NCBI GenBank assembly: GCA_016709155.1
Contig: JADJEI010000012.1
Span: 1 to 35,350, forward strand
Direction of reading: 5' to 3'
Source of the DNA: Ignavibacteriales bacterium
Lineage (GTDB): Bacteria; Bacteroidota; Ignavibacteria; Ignavibacteriales; Ignavibacteriaceae
Length of the DNA: 35,350 nt
Under the pieces are notes generated by a model, which saw nothing but the letters and a program-made list of their open reading frames with translations, made no database searches and was not told the origin of the DNA. Both the position numbers and the translations under genes were made by a program. This document shows positions 26,878 to 35,002 of the stretch, one piece after another; within the stretch, counting starts at the first letter, position 1, and the number at the start of each line of letters is the position of its first letter.

Positions 26878-27864
26878 ATGAAGAAAATAATTTTAATGAT
26901 TTGCTTTCCTTTACTTGTATTCGCTCAAAATGCTAATCTTGGAACTTCCGGGGCACAGTTCCTTCAGATCCCTCTCGGCGCTCGTGCTAGCGCAATGGGT
27001 GGGGCAATAATTGGACTTACAGATGACGCTTCGTCGGTATTCTGGAATCCTGCAGGCATCTCAAATGTAAAGTCTATTGATGCGCATTTTTCCTATGCAA
27101 ATTGGTTCAACCTGTTTGATCTTAATGCTGCTGCAATCGCCTTTAATGCTGGTGATGCTGGTGTCTTTGCTGCTCAGATGATTCTCTTCTCTACTGGTAA
27201 AATGGAAATCACTACAGTGGAAGAACCAAATGGAACAGGAAGATTTTTTGATGCACAGGATATTGCTTTAGGAATTTCTTATTCCAGATTATTGACTGAT
27301 CGTTTTGCCGTTGGTGTATCTGCAAAATATATCTATCAAAGAATATGGAATGAAGTTGCCGATGGTTTGGCCTTTGATATTGGAACTCAATACAAATTGG
27401 ATTTTCAAAATTTAACTATTGCGATGAGCATGCAAAACTTCGGCAGTGATTTGCAATTCGATGGACCAGACCTTGACATTACGACAACTCAAAATGAAAA
27501 TTTCCCGGGCAGCAGATTGACTCCGGGAAAATTGAAAACCGAGACTTACCCACTCCCTCTTAATTTTCAGGTTGGAATAGGGTTCGATATTTATCAGACT
27601 GATTTTATAAAAATCAGAGGTGATATTGATGCAGTCCATCCGAATGATAATAAAGAGCGGCTGCATTTTGGTACCGAGTTTTCTTTCTTTGATCGCTTCG
27701 CTTTAAGGGGCGGCTATCGTTATAATTATGACGATGAAGATTTTACTTTCGGCGCCGGTGTAAATATTCCGTTCTCCGGCTCATTGGTTTATTTTGATTA
27801 TGCTTATTCACTTTATGATATTTTGCCCAGTGTTCATCGTGTTTCACTTAATCTGAGTTTTTAG
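26878..27864 (+). CDS. PorV/PorQ-family outer-membrane beta-barrel protein
   Basis: A 328-residue protein with a signal peptide (MKKIILMICFPLLVFAQ). The opening GTSGAQFLQIPLGARASAMGGAIIGLTDDASSVFWNPAGIS is the signature of the PorV/PorQ (UPF0164) family. The rest is amphipathic beta-strand ending in VHRVSLNLSF, a typical barrel C-terminus. PorV is the T9SS shuttle and attachment-complex protein that escorts cargo to the sortase-like PorU. Local copies beside T9SS cargo are common in Ignavibacteria. It sits between two T9SS cargo genes, with GGAG in CAAGGAGAAATTTT before the ATG. A cargo-dedicated version is an inference. Confidence 0.85.
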   Translation: MKKIILMICFPLLVFAQNANLGTSGAQFLQIPLGARASAMGGAIIGLTDDASSVFWNPAGISNVKSIDAHFSYANWFNLFDLNAAAIAFNAGDAGVFAAQMILFSTGKMEITTVEEPNGTGRFFDAQDIALGISYSRLLTDRFAVGVSAKYIYQRIWNEVADGLAFDIGTQYKLDFQNLTIAMSMQNFGSDLQFDGPDLDITTTQNENFPGSRLTPGKLKTETYPLPLNFQVGIGFDIYQTDFIKIRGDIDAVHPNDNKERLHFGTEFSFFDRFALRGGYRYNYDDEDFTFGAGVNIPFSGSLVYFDYAYSLYDILPSVHRVSLNLSF

Positions 27865-27866
27865 TA

Positions 27867-29963
27867 ATGCTAAAATTGAGCAAAATATTTTTTGCTTTTG
27901 TTATTGCGGTTAATATTAGCATCAATGCTCAAGGCTACATTTGTGCAATAGGGGGGGGCAGCGAGGATTATAACGATTGGAGTGATGAGCCGTATAGCTG
28001 GATTGTTCAGAAATCCGACAGCGGAAAAATAATTATCATTGATGTTGAAGACGCAACAAGCTGGCTTCCAACATATTTTATGTCATTCGGTGCCGATACT
28101 GCTTATAACAAAACTATTGCTACAACTTTTGTTGCAAATCTTCAATCAACTTATGATGAGCTTATAACAGCGAAAGCAATTTTCATACGTGGTGGTGATC
28201 AGTGGGATTATATCAGCACATGGAAAGGAACATTAGTTGATTTGGCAATCCAATTTGTTTTTAATAGTGGCGGTGTGATTGCAGGGACTAGTGCAGGTGC
28301 TGCAGTTCTTGGTGATGTTGATTTCAGTGCAAAGAATGGAACTGTTTATCCTGATGAAGCTCTGGGAAATCCATTTAATACTTATATGCAGTTTGAGGAA
28401 AATTTTTTAAATCTAATTCCAAATGTATTATTTGATACTCATTTTATTGAACGAGGCAGACACGGAAGATTAATAGCGATGCTTTATAACAGATATTTTC
28501 ATTCAACCATAGATTTAATTGGAGCAGGAATAGATGATAGAACTGCAATTTGTATTTCTCCCGATGGAATTGGCGAAGTTATGGGAAGCGGTGCAGTTTC
28601 AATTTTTTATAAAGATGATTTAACTAATTATTCAGAATTGAGGAGTGGTTATACAATTGAAAATCTAAAATCTGATTTTTTAACTAATGGTTGGAAATAT
28701 GATTTTATAAACAATGAAATTTCATTTATTCCGCCTTCAGCAAAAGATGTAGATACAACTCGTAGCTGGGAATATCCTTTGACAGATTTTGTTCTTACAG
28801 GAACCAATGATATTCAGGCGCTGGTAGATGCCAGTCATCTTTATTATTTTTTTAATGAAGAAAATAGCAGCAATATTGTGATTATATCACATCCTGGATT
28901 TGCCAACTCTCTTACACCACTTACAGATTTTTTAGTCTCCAACAGTTATAATTTTTCTGTACTGAATTTGACTTCATCGAATCTGAACGATGCTGCAGAA
29001 GCGGATAAAATTAATTCTGCCAGTTGCTTTTTATTTGCCGGAGACTCCTTAAATGTCCTTTCATATTTAAACCAAAGCGGTAATCTTGTTCCTGATGCTT
29101 TTCAGAATGCGGTTAATAAAAAAATTCCAATTTTCTTTTTTGGTAATTCAGGTAAAATTGCTGGTGAAAAATTTATTGGGAATACTGATACTGATTTGTA
29201 TGCCGGTTACAGAGGAAAGATGACTATCAACGAAGGATTAAATATTTTTGGAGAAATGATTTTTCAGCCACAAATATTTGAGAGTTCTGACTACTACGAA
29301 AACAGAATGAACGCTGTATTATGGGGAATGATGAGAAATAGGAAACGTATTGGAATTTATCTAAACACAGATGAGTATGAAAGATTAAACATATCTGCAA
29401 AAGAAAAATCAATGAGCGGCGAATACTCTTACTTTCCATATATAATTGTTGATGCAAGACATACTACCAAAGTGGATTCATCAACTTATCGAGCTAGCGG
29501 AAGTATTGGACCACGGCAGGTTGTTGCAATGAATAATGTAAGATTTTCTATTACTGATTATCATATAAATTATTTATTTGAGCAAGGAAGATTTGATAAA
29601 TTAACTGAAGTTCAAGATAATTTTACAGCGACTTCACCGAGTGAATTTATTTTATATCAGAACTATCCAAATCCATTTAACCCAACAACAAAAATAAGAT
29701 TCAGTATTCCCGATGTCATCCTGAGCTTGTCGAAGGATGACGGAAACGAAGTCACTCTTCGACAGGCTCAGCGTGACAATTGGGTAACATTAAAAGTTTA
29801 CGACATTTTAGGTAGAGAAATTGCAACTCTTGTTAACTATAAAATGCAACCCGGCACTTATGAAATTGAATTTGATGGTTCGCATCTTTCAAGCGGCGTT
29901 TATTTTTACAAATTAACAACGCCAGAATTTTCAGAAACAAAATCAATGGTACTATTAAAATGA
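27867..29963 (+). CDS. Secreted cyanophycinase-like S51 protein with T9SS sorting domain
   Basis: A 698-residue protein. After a signal peptide (ending INAQ) comes an S51 domain (about 22-260): AIGGGSEDYNDW, FIRGGDQWDY, nucleophile S142 in AGTSAGAAVLGD, H192 in DTHFIERGRHGRL, and GAGIDDRTA. The usual triad Glu is Asp224 here. A second domain of about 300 residues (305-590) is unassigned; it has beta/alpha-like stretches (SNIVIISHPGFANSLTPL, KKIPIFFFGNSG). The T9SS domain starts near FILYQNYPNPFNPTTKIRF and ends KSMVLLK. It is interrupted by about 20 residues encoded by a palindromic repeat (29715-29779). The start is 2 bases after the PorV-like gene, and the stop overlaps the M14 gene (ATGA). 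It probably acts on peptides outside the cell. Confidence 0.85.
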   Translation: MLKLSKIFFAFVIAVNISINAQGYICAIGGGSEDYNDWSDEPYSWIVQKSDSGKIIIIDVEDATSWLPTYFMSFGADTAYNKTIATTFVANLQSTYDELITAKAIFIRGGDQWDYISTWKGTLVDLAIQFVFNSGGVIAGTSAGAAVLGDVDFSAKNGTVYPDEALGNPFNTYMQFEENFLNLIPNVLFDTHFIERGRHGRLIAMLYNRYFHSTIDLIGAGIDDRTAICISPDGIGEVMGSGAVSIFYKDDLTNYSELRSGYTIENLKSDFLTNGWKYDFINNEISFIPPSAKDVDTTRSWEYPLTDFVLTGTNDIQALVDASHLYYFFNEENSSNIVIISHPGFANSLTPLTDFLVSNSYNFSVLNLTSSNLNDAAEADKINSASCFLFAGDSLNVLSYLNQSGNLVPDAFQNAVNKKIPIFFFGNSGKIAGEKFIGNTDTDLYAGYRGKMTINEGLNIFGEMIFQPQIFESSDYYENRMNAVLWGMMRNRKRIGIYLNTDEYERLNISAKEKSMSGEYSYFPYIIVDARHTTKVDSSTYRASGSIGPRQVVAMNNVRFSITDYHINYLFEQGRFDKLTEVQDNFTATSPSEFILYQNYPNPFNPTTKIRFSIPDVILSLSKDDGNEVTLRQAQRDNWVTLKVYDILGREIATLVNYKMQPGTYEIEFDGSHLSSGVYFYKLTTPEFSETKSMVLLK
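29715..29779. repeat. Dispersed palindromic repeat inserted in frame in a coding region
   Basis: CTGAGCTTGTCGAAG is followed about 25 bases later by its near-perfect complement CTTCGACAGGCTCAG. The outer arms are GTCATCC...GTGAC, and an inner TCATCC/GGATGA hairpin is also present. It is a dispersed element of the GTCATCCTGAGC type. Translation gives VILSLSKDD...LRQAQRD inside the T9SS domain, with no frame change or stop. A degraded relative lies at 32821-32899. Confidence 0.8.
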
Positions 29964-31423
29964 CAAAAATAATTTTCTTTGTTTTTATTCTCACAGCTGT
30001 GAATATGTTTTCGCAAAGCATTTTAACTCCTTTGCAAAAGTCTGATTATAAAAAGATCACATCTCATGCTGATCTTTCACAATACATTAAAGAAGTTGAT
30101 GAAAAATCTAACTTGATTAAAAGTGAAGTGATAACTAAATCTGTTGAAGGCAGAGAATTATTTGCAGTTTATTTTTCAAAAGATGGCTTTGGTAAAGATG
30201 AATCAAAGATAAAAGTATTAATATTTGCTCAACAGCACGGTAACGAACAATCAGGAAAAGAAGGTGCATTGCTGTTGATAAAAGAACTATTGAAACCTGA
30301 AAACCAATACTTATTTGATAAAATTGATTTTGTACTTGTTCCGCAAATGAATCCTGATGCCTCTGAGAAAAATCAGAGACGAAATGGAAATAACATGGAT
30401 TTGAATCGTAATCATTTAATTCTTACGGAACCAGAAACAATCGGACTTCATAAGTTATTTAATAAATATTTGTTTGAAGTAACAATGGATGTTCATGAGT
30501 ACGCACCATATGGTGATGAATATAGAGAATATGGTTATCGGCACAATGATGATGAAGAACTCGGTGTTAATACGAATATTAATATTGATGAAAAAATCAG
30601 AACAATGCAAAAGAAAGTTTATTTGCCTTACATTGAAAAATATTTTAAAGATAGAAACTTTTCATATTTTGAATATAGTCCCGGAGGACCACCGGAACTT
30701 GACTACATTAGACACAGTACATTTGATATAAATGACGGAAGACAAAGTTTAGGAATTCAAAATACTTTTTCCTTCATTCAGGAAGGATTGAATGGTAAAG
30801 ATGTTTATGTTGATAACATTAAACATCGCGCTGAAGGACAAATGACCGGAATGCTTGGATTACTGGAGTTTGCATATAATCATAAAGATGAAATTAAAAA
30901 CTTAGTAAAAACCGAAAGAGAAAAATTAATTAGTAATAAGGTATCCGATAAAGTTGCTATTCAGCTTGATCATTTTGCTGATGGAAGTAAACTTGAACTT
31001 CCTTTGCTTTCATATTATTCGAATAAAGATACCGTAGTAACAGTAAGTGATTATCGCCCAATTGTAAAATCAATTTATGATGTTGTGAGACCAAAAGGAT
31101 ATTTAGTTCCAAAAAGTCTAAAAGAAATTGTTGATTGGGCTGATAGACATGAATTAAATTATTCTGATTATAAAAAATCGGATGATGATAAGATAGAACA
31201 ATACTTTATTAGCGGAATTGACTCAATGGATTTTGAAAGAGATATAATTGTTAATCCAAGTGTTGAAGTTGATCCGATCAAAAATGATTTGTGTGAAACT
31301 GATTACATTTTTATTCCGGTAAATCAAATAAGAAATAACATGATAGTGATTGCACTCGAACCAAAATCAGAACTAGGTTTAGTTACGTATAAACAGTTTG
31401 AACATCTTCTAAAAGAAAGGTGA
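29960..31423 (+). CDS. M14-family zinc carboxypeptidase, exported
   Basis: A 487-residue protein with a signal peptide (MTKIIFFVFILTAVNMFSQ). The M14 domain shows zinc ligands H93 and E96 (AQQHGNEQSGKEG) and H179 (TMDVHEY), and the substrate-carboxylate pair N149-R150 (NMDLNRNH). E275 in SFIQEGLNG is the likely catalytic Glu. It removes C-terminal residues from peptides or acts on peptidoglycan stems; the specificity pocket cannot be read. The C-terminal 150 residues form an extra beta-rich domain seen in Bacteroidetes-type M14 proteins. There is no T9SS domain, so it is probably periplasmic. It overlaps the S51-T9SS gene by four bases, so the two are co-translated. Confidence 0.88.
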   Translation: MTKIIFFVFILTAVNMFSQSILTPLQKSDYKKITSHADLSQYIKEVDEKSNLIKSEVITKSVEGRELFAVYFSKDGFGKDESKIKVLIFAQQHGNEQSGKEGALLLIKELLKPENQYLFDKIDFVLVPQMNPDASEKNQRRNGNNMDLNRNHLILTEPETIGLHKLFNKYLFEVTMDVHEYAPYGDEYREYGYRHNDDEELGVNTNINIDEKIRTMQKKVYLPYIEKYFKDRNFSYFEYSPGGPPELDYIRHSTFDINDGRQSLGIQNTFSFIQEGLNGKDVYVDNIKHRAEGQMTGMLGLLEFAYNHKDEIKNLVKTEREKLISNKVSDKVAIQLDHFADGSKLELPLLSYYSNKDTVVTVSDYRPIVKSIYDVVRPKGYLVPKSLKEIVDWADRHELNYSDYKKSDDDKIEQYFISGIDSMDFERDIIVNPSVEVDPIKNDLCETDYIFIPVNQIRNNMIVIALEPKSELGLVTYKQFEHLLKER

Positions 31424-31464
31424 AAAATTTCCTATACTTAGATTGGTGAAATAGTTTTATGAAA

Positions 31465-31505
31465 GTCATTGCGAGTGAGTCTTCTGCCATAGGCATGGCA
31501 ATCTG
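31465..31505. repeat. Dispersed repeat of the GTCATTGCGAG...GCAATCTGA type
   Basis: The 234-base gap between the M14 and oxidoreductase genes contains GTCATTGCGAGTGAGTC, an inner GCCAT/ATGGC hairpin, and GGCAATCTGA. The ends ATTGC and GCAAT are complementary. This matches the style of widely scattered palindromic elements. The gap suggests that the oxidoreductase gene has its own promoter. Confidence 0.5.
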
Positions 31506-31657
31506 AAATAGTAAAATTATGAATTCATTACAAAAAAATATCAGTAATCATTCTGTTAATTTTATGAATCGCTTTAGCGGTTTATAAGAGTTCTTCATCT
31601 ATTTAATTCACACAACAGGAATTGTTGTAAGTAAAAACAAAATTTATGGAGAATAAA

Positions 31658-32798
31658 ATGAATGTACTTGTTTTAGGCTGCGGTCTTGTAGGTCGCCCAA
31701 TGGCTCTTGATCTTGCTAATGAAAAATCATTTAATGTAACAGTTGCAGATATCAGCAAAAAAAATCTTGATAGAATTCCAACTAATCTTCCAATCACTAA
31801 ACTTCAAAAGAACATTTCTAACCCAAACGAATTAACATCGTTATTAAAAAATTGTGATATTGTTTTAAATGCTGTTCCCGGATTTATGGGATTTAATACT
31901 CTCAAAGAAATTATCAAAGCAAAAAAAAATGTTGTAGATATTGCCTTCTTTCCTGAGAACCCGTTTGAACTTGATGAGCTTGCAAAACAAAATAATGTAA
32001 CCGCAGTTGTTGATTGTGGCGTTGCACCTGGAATGAGCAATCTACTTGCCGGTTATGTTAATTCGATTTTAGATAAGATAGAAACTGTTTTAATCTATGT
32101 CGGAGGCTTGCCTGTTGTTCGGGGAATTTCCTTATGAATACAAAGCCGGATTTTCACCAATTGATGTGATAGAAGAGTACACGCGTCCCGCACGATATAT
32201 TGAAAATGGTAAACTTGTTATTCGCCCTGCATTATCTGATCCTGAGTTTATTAACTTTTCTGAAGTTGGGACACTTGAAGCATTTAATAGTGATGGATTG
32301 CGGACACTTGCTGAAACTATTAACGCTCCAAATATGAAAGAAAAGACACTTCGTTATCCGGGTCACATTGAAAAAATGCGTGTGTTGAGGGAGTCCGGAT
32401 TTTTTAGTCAAGATGAAATTGAAATTAACGGAGTTAAAATTAAACCTATCGATTTCACATCAAAGTTATTGTTTCCAATGTGGGAGCTTAAAGAGGGTGA
32501 TGAAGAATTTACTGTGATGAAAATAATTGTTGAGGGTGAAAAGGATAAAAAGAAAATCCGTTACACTTATAATTTATTAGATCATCACAACAAGAAAACA
32601 AATATTCACTCAATGGCAAGAACAACGGGTTATACAGCTACAACGATGGTTCGGCTATTGGCAAAAGGAATGTTCGATCAAAAAGGAATTTGTCCGCCTG
32701 AGTATATCGGGCAAAAACCTGAATGCGTTGATTTTGTTTTAAACGGACTTAAAGAACGTGGGGTTATTTATCATCAAGTTATAGAAGAATTGAAATAA
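31658..32798 (+). pseudogene. Saccharopine dehydrogenase-like oxidoreductase, frameshifted
   Basis: About 380 residues in two frames (31658-32137 and 32097-32798). They join when one G is removed from the GGGG run at 32121-32124, giving GGLPVVREFPYEYKAGF. The N-terminal Rossmann fold is VLVLGCGLVG (GxGxxG), with NAVPGFMGFNTLKEIIKAKKNVVD and AVVDCGVAPGMSNLLAGY typical of the saccharopine-dehydrogenase/carboxynorspermidine-dehydrogenase superfamily. The C-terminal part (SPIDVIEEYTRPARYIENG... ARTTGYTATTMVRLLAKG) is also family-like. The enzyme would reduce or oxidise an imine-linked amino acid pair with NAD(P). The substrate is unknown. The ATG at 31658 is preferred to 31646 because GGAG at 31648-31651 is spaced six bases from it. 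A one-base sequence error is likely. Confidence 0.8.
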
Positions 32799-32820
32799 GA
32801 AAAATATTTTATAACCAGAT

Positions 32821-32899
32821 GTCATCCGAGTGGCAATGCCATCGAAGGATGACGATTATTTTATATTCACAATCACATTTCGACAAGCTCAATGTGACA
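32821..32899. repeat. Degraded copy of the GTCATCC...GTGACAATT palindromic repeat
   Basis: GTCATCCGAGTGG...ATCGAAGGATGAC is followed by TTCGACAAGCTCAATGTGACA. It is the same element as at 29715-29779, with substitutions and a longer centre. It lies between the oxidoreductase and racemase genes and supplies a false N-terminal extension to the latter. Confidence 0.6.
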
Positions 32900-32920
32900 A
32901 TTATTCCTAATGGGATCAAA

Positions 32921-34024
32921 ATGAAAATTGAAAAAATTGAACTTCGCCACACTAAAATGGAATTAGTTTCTCCATTCACAACTTCAATGGGAACTGAATA
33001 CGACGAGGAACATATTATTGTTCGCGTTGATGGTGAGGGCTTTACAGGCTGGGGCGAAAGTGTTGCTGAAGGAACCCCGTTTTACTCTTACGAAACAGTA
33101 ACAACAGCGTGGCACATCTTGCAGGATTTTTTAATTCCATCAATTCTTGGCAAAGATATTTCTGGTATCGATAGCGCGATTGCATCTTATGAAAAAGTGC
33201 GCGGACATATGATGGCAAAAGCAGGACTTGAAGCAGCATTGTGGGATTTGTTTGCTAAATCAAAAAATATTTCGCTTTCAAAAATGATGGGCGGAACAAG
33301 AGATAAAATTGATGTTGGTGTTAGTATTGGTATTCAATCATCTGTGCCGGATCTGATAAAAAAAATTGAAGGTTATCTTGCTGAAGGTTATAAAAGAATA
33401 AAGATTAAAATTGCTCCCGGAAATGATATTCAATTTGTTAAAGCAGTAAGAAAAGAATTTCCAAATATCCTATTTCAGGTTGATGCTAACTCTGCTTATG
33501 AATTAAAGCATATTGATTTGTTTAAGCAGATGGATGATTTGAATTTGTTATTGATTGAACAGCCGCTTGGTTATGAAGATATATATGATCATTCAAAACT
33601 TCAGAAAGATCTTAAAACACCAATTTGTCTTGATGAAAGCATTCACTCGCTTGATGATACTCGTGCTGCTATAGAATTAGATAGCTGTAGAGTTATAAAT
33701 ATAAAACCAGGTCGTGTTGGCGGATTTACAGAATCAAAACTTATACACGATTACTGTGCATCTAAAAATATTCCTGTTTGGTGCGGTGGAATGTTAGAAA
33801 GCGGAATTGGACGTGCTGGAAATGTTGCGCTTGCTTCACTTCCAAACTTTACTTTACCCGGAGATATTTCTGCAAGCAAACGTTATTACAAAGAAGATAT
33901 TGTTGAACCAGAATTTCTTGTTAATAAAGATGGCACAATGGATGTTCCTACCAAACCTGGTATTGGTGTTGAAGTGAATATGAAAATGCTGGAGAAGGTT
34001 ACGGTTAAGAAAAAAGTTTATTAA
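32921..34024 (+). CDS. N-succinylamino-acid racemase / o-succinylbenzoate synthase (enolase superfamily)
   Basis: A 367-residue enzyme with the muconate-lactonising-enzyme-subgroup layout. It has catalytic K161/K163 (RIKIKI), metal ligands D188 (QVDANSAY), E213 (LIEQPL) and D238 (CLDES), and the second catalytic K262 (NIKPGRVGG). The blocks GTPFYSYETVTTAWHILQDFLIP and WCGGMLESGIGRAGNVALASLPNFTLPGD identify the NSAR/OSBS branch rather than the Ala-Glu dipeptide epimerases. It may racemise N-acylated amino acids, allowing use of D-amino acids, or make o-succinylbenzoate for menaquinone. No other men gene is nearby, which favours the amino-acid role, and the family is promiscuous. ATG 32921 is chosen because upstream codons lie in a dispersed repeat and do not match the family. 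Confidence 0.85.
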   Translation: MKIEKIELRHTKMELVSPFTTSMGTEYDEEHIIVRVDGEGFTGWGESVAEGTPFYSYETVTTAWHILQDFLIPSILGKDISGIDSAIASYEKVRGHMMAKAGLEAALWDLFAKSKNISLSKMMGGTRDKIDVGVSIGIQSSVPDLIKKIEGYLAEGYKRIKIKIAPGNDIQFVKAVRKEFPNILFQVDANSAYELKHIDLFKQMDDLNLLLIEQPLGYEDIYDHSKLQKDLKTPICLDESIHSLDDTRAAIELDSCRVINIKPGRVGGFTESKLIHDYCASKNIPVWCGGMLESGIGRAGNVALASLPNFTLPGDISASKRYYKEDIVEPEFLVNKDGTMDVPTKPGIGVEVNMKMLEKVTVKKKVY

Positions 34025-34101
34025 ATTACTTATTGTTAGATAATTGAAAAATTCCATATAATTAAAAAGTGGTTATTAGTTATATCTCAAAGGTAATAAA
34101 A

Positions 34102-34444
34102 ATGAGAATCTTTGGTTTAGTTATTATATTATTTTCTTTAGCCTAATAAACTCTTGTTCAGATCGTGAAAAAAATTCCTAATGAATTTCCTACTTCAAGT
34201 CTATATATTACCGAGGCTAATTGGGAATTTAATAATGATAATATTCAGACATTTAAAAGATTTTGGATTACTTTCAAAATTTATCACAAAAAAGATATTA
34301 GATATATCAAAATTTAGATTGACAATTAAGGTCAAAGATGGATTAGATAGAGAGGTATTTAGGAGAACAATGGAGAAAAAAATGAAAAGTTTTTCTAATG
34401 ATATTGTAAGATATGAGATAGAAGAATTAAGAGATTTTATATAG
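34102..34444 (+). pseudogene. Predicted lipoprotein of unknown function, several frameshifts
   Basis: The ATG at 34102 reads MRIFGLVIILF. With one T added at 34132-34135 the frame continues FSLINSCSDREK, a lipoprotein signal with lipobox LINSC. Removing one A from the run at 34168-34174 gives KIPNEFPTSSLYITEANWEFNND..., and removing one from 34309-34312 leads into FRLTIKVKDGLDREVF...IVRYEIEELRDF. The reconstruction is about 115 residues. The segment after 34444 (GVNVSVREILFGMQRF) may belong to it with one more shift. I do not recognise the family. The same error type as elsewhere in the window is the simplest explanation. AGG precedes the ATG by about ten bases. Confidence 0.45.
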
Positions 34445-34491
34445 GTGTAAATGTGTCGGTAAGGGAAATTTTGTTTGGGATGCAGAGGTTT

Positions 34492-35002
34492 CTAGAAGTC
34501 AAAAGAATAATCATTGCGAGTTTTTCTTATCTTTATTTGATTCTCATTATCTAACTCTTCGCTTAGGTTTGTAACAAACAATTCAACCTGCTGTTCATTA
34601 CCAAGCAAATCCTGCAAAGTAATTTTACATAACAAACCATCAAGCATTGTTTGTACTGTTTTCCAGAGTGAGCGGATTGAACAATCGATTGAGTTCGTAC
34701 AAATGTTATTAACTCCAGCGTGCAAATCACAAAACCTGATTCATAAAGTTTTCCGCCGAGAGCAGCTAATACATCACCAACAAAATTTCATTTAGCAGAG
34801 CGCGCAAGTTTGTATCCACCCGTTTGTCCGCGAGAACTCAACAAAATCCGGCAAGACGTACGCACGCAAAATCTTTCCAACATTTGCTTCAGAAAGTTTT
34901 CTGTTCCACTCAGTTCGGGAATAGTCAGCCCTTTATCGGAATCCTTTTTCGATTCTAAGTAATAATCTTAAAACCATATTCTTCTTGTGTGCTAAATTTC
35001 AA
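34492..35002 (-). pseudogene. Rrf2-family transcriptional regulator, multiply frameshifted
   Basis: The pieces read on the minus strand, in order, are: LKFSTQEEYGFKII (from a TTG at 35002), LESKKDSDKGLTIPELS, GTENFLKQMLERF, ILLSSRGQTGGYKLARSAK, NFVGDVLAALGGKLYESGF and CDLHAGVNNICTNSIDCS. The last piece is IRSLWKTVQTMLDGLLCKITLQDLLGN. Together they give the winged helix-turn-helix and the three-Cys cluster (C-x8-C-x5-C) that binds an Fe-S centre in IscR/NsrR-type Rrf2 proteins. The parts lie in different frames, with at least three single-base shifts and a stop after SAK. All pieces are conserved, so damaged sequence at the contig end is likelier than an old pseudogene. The frame from 34725 to 34492 is the longest intact piece. 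Confidence 0.6.

Noticed and set aside
34505..34516. TCATTGCGAG in the Rrf2 3' end as another copy of the GTCATTGCGAG repeat
   Set aside because: Only about ten bases match, with no second arm. It encodes part of the protein tail, so it is probably chance.
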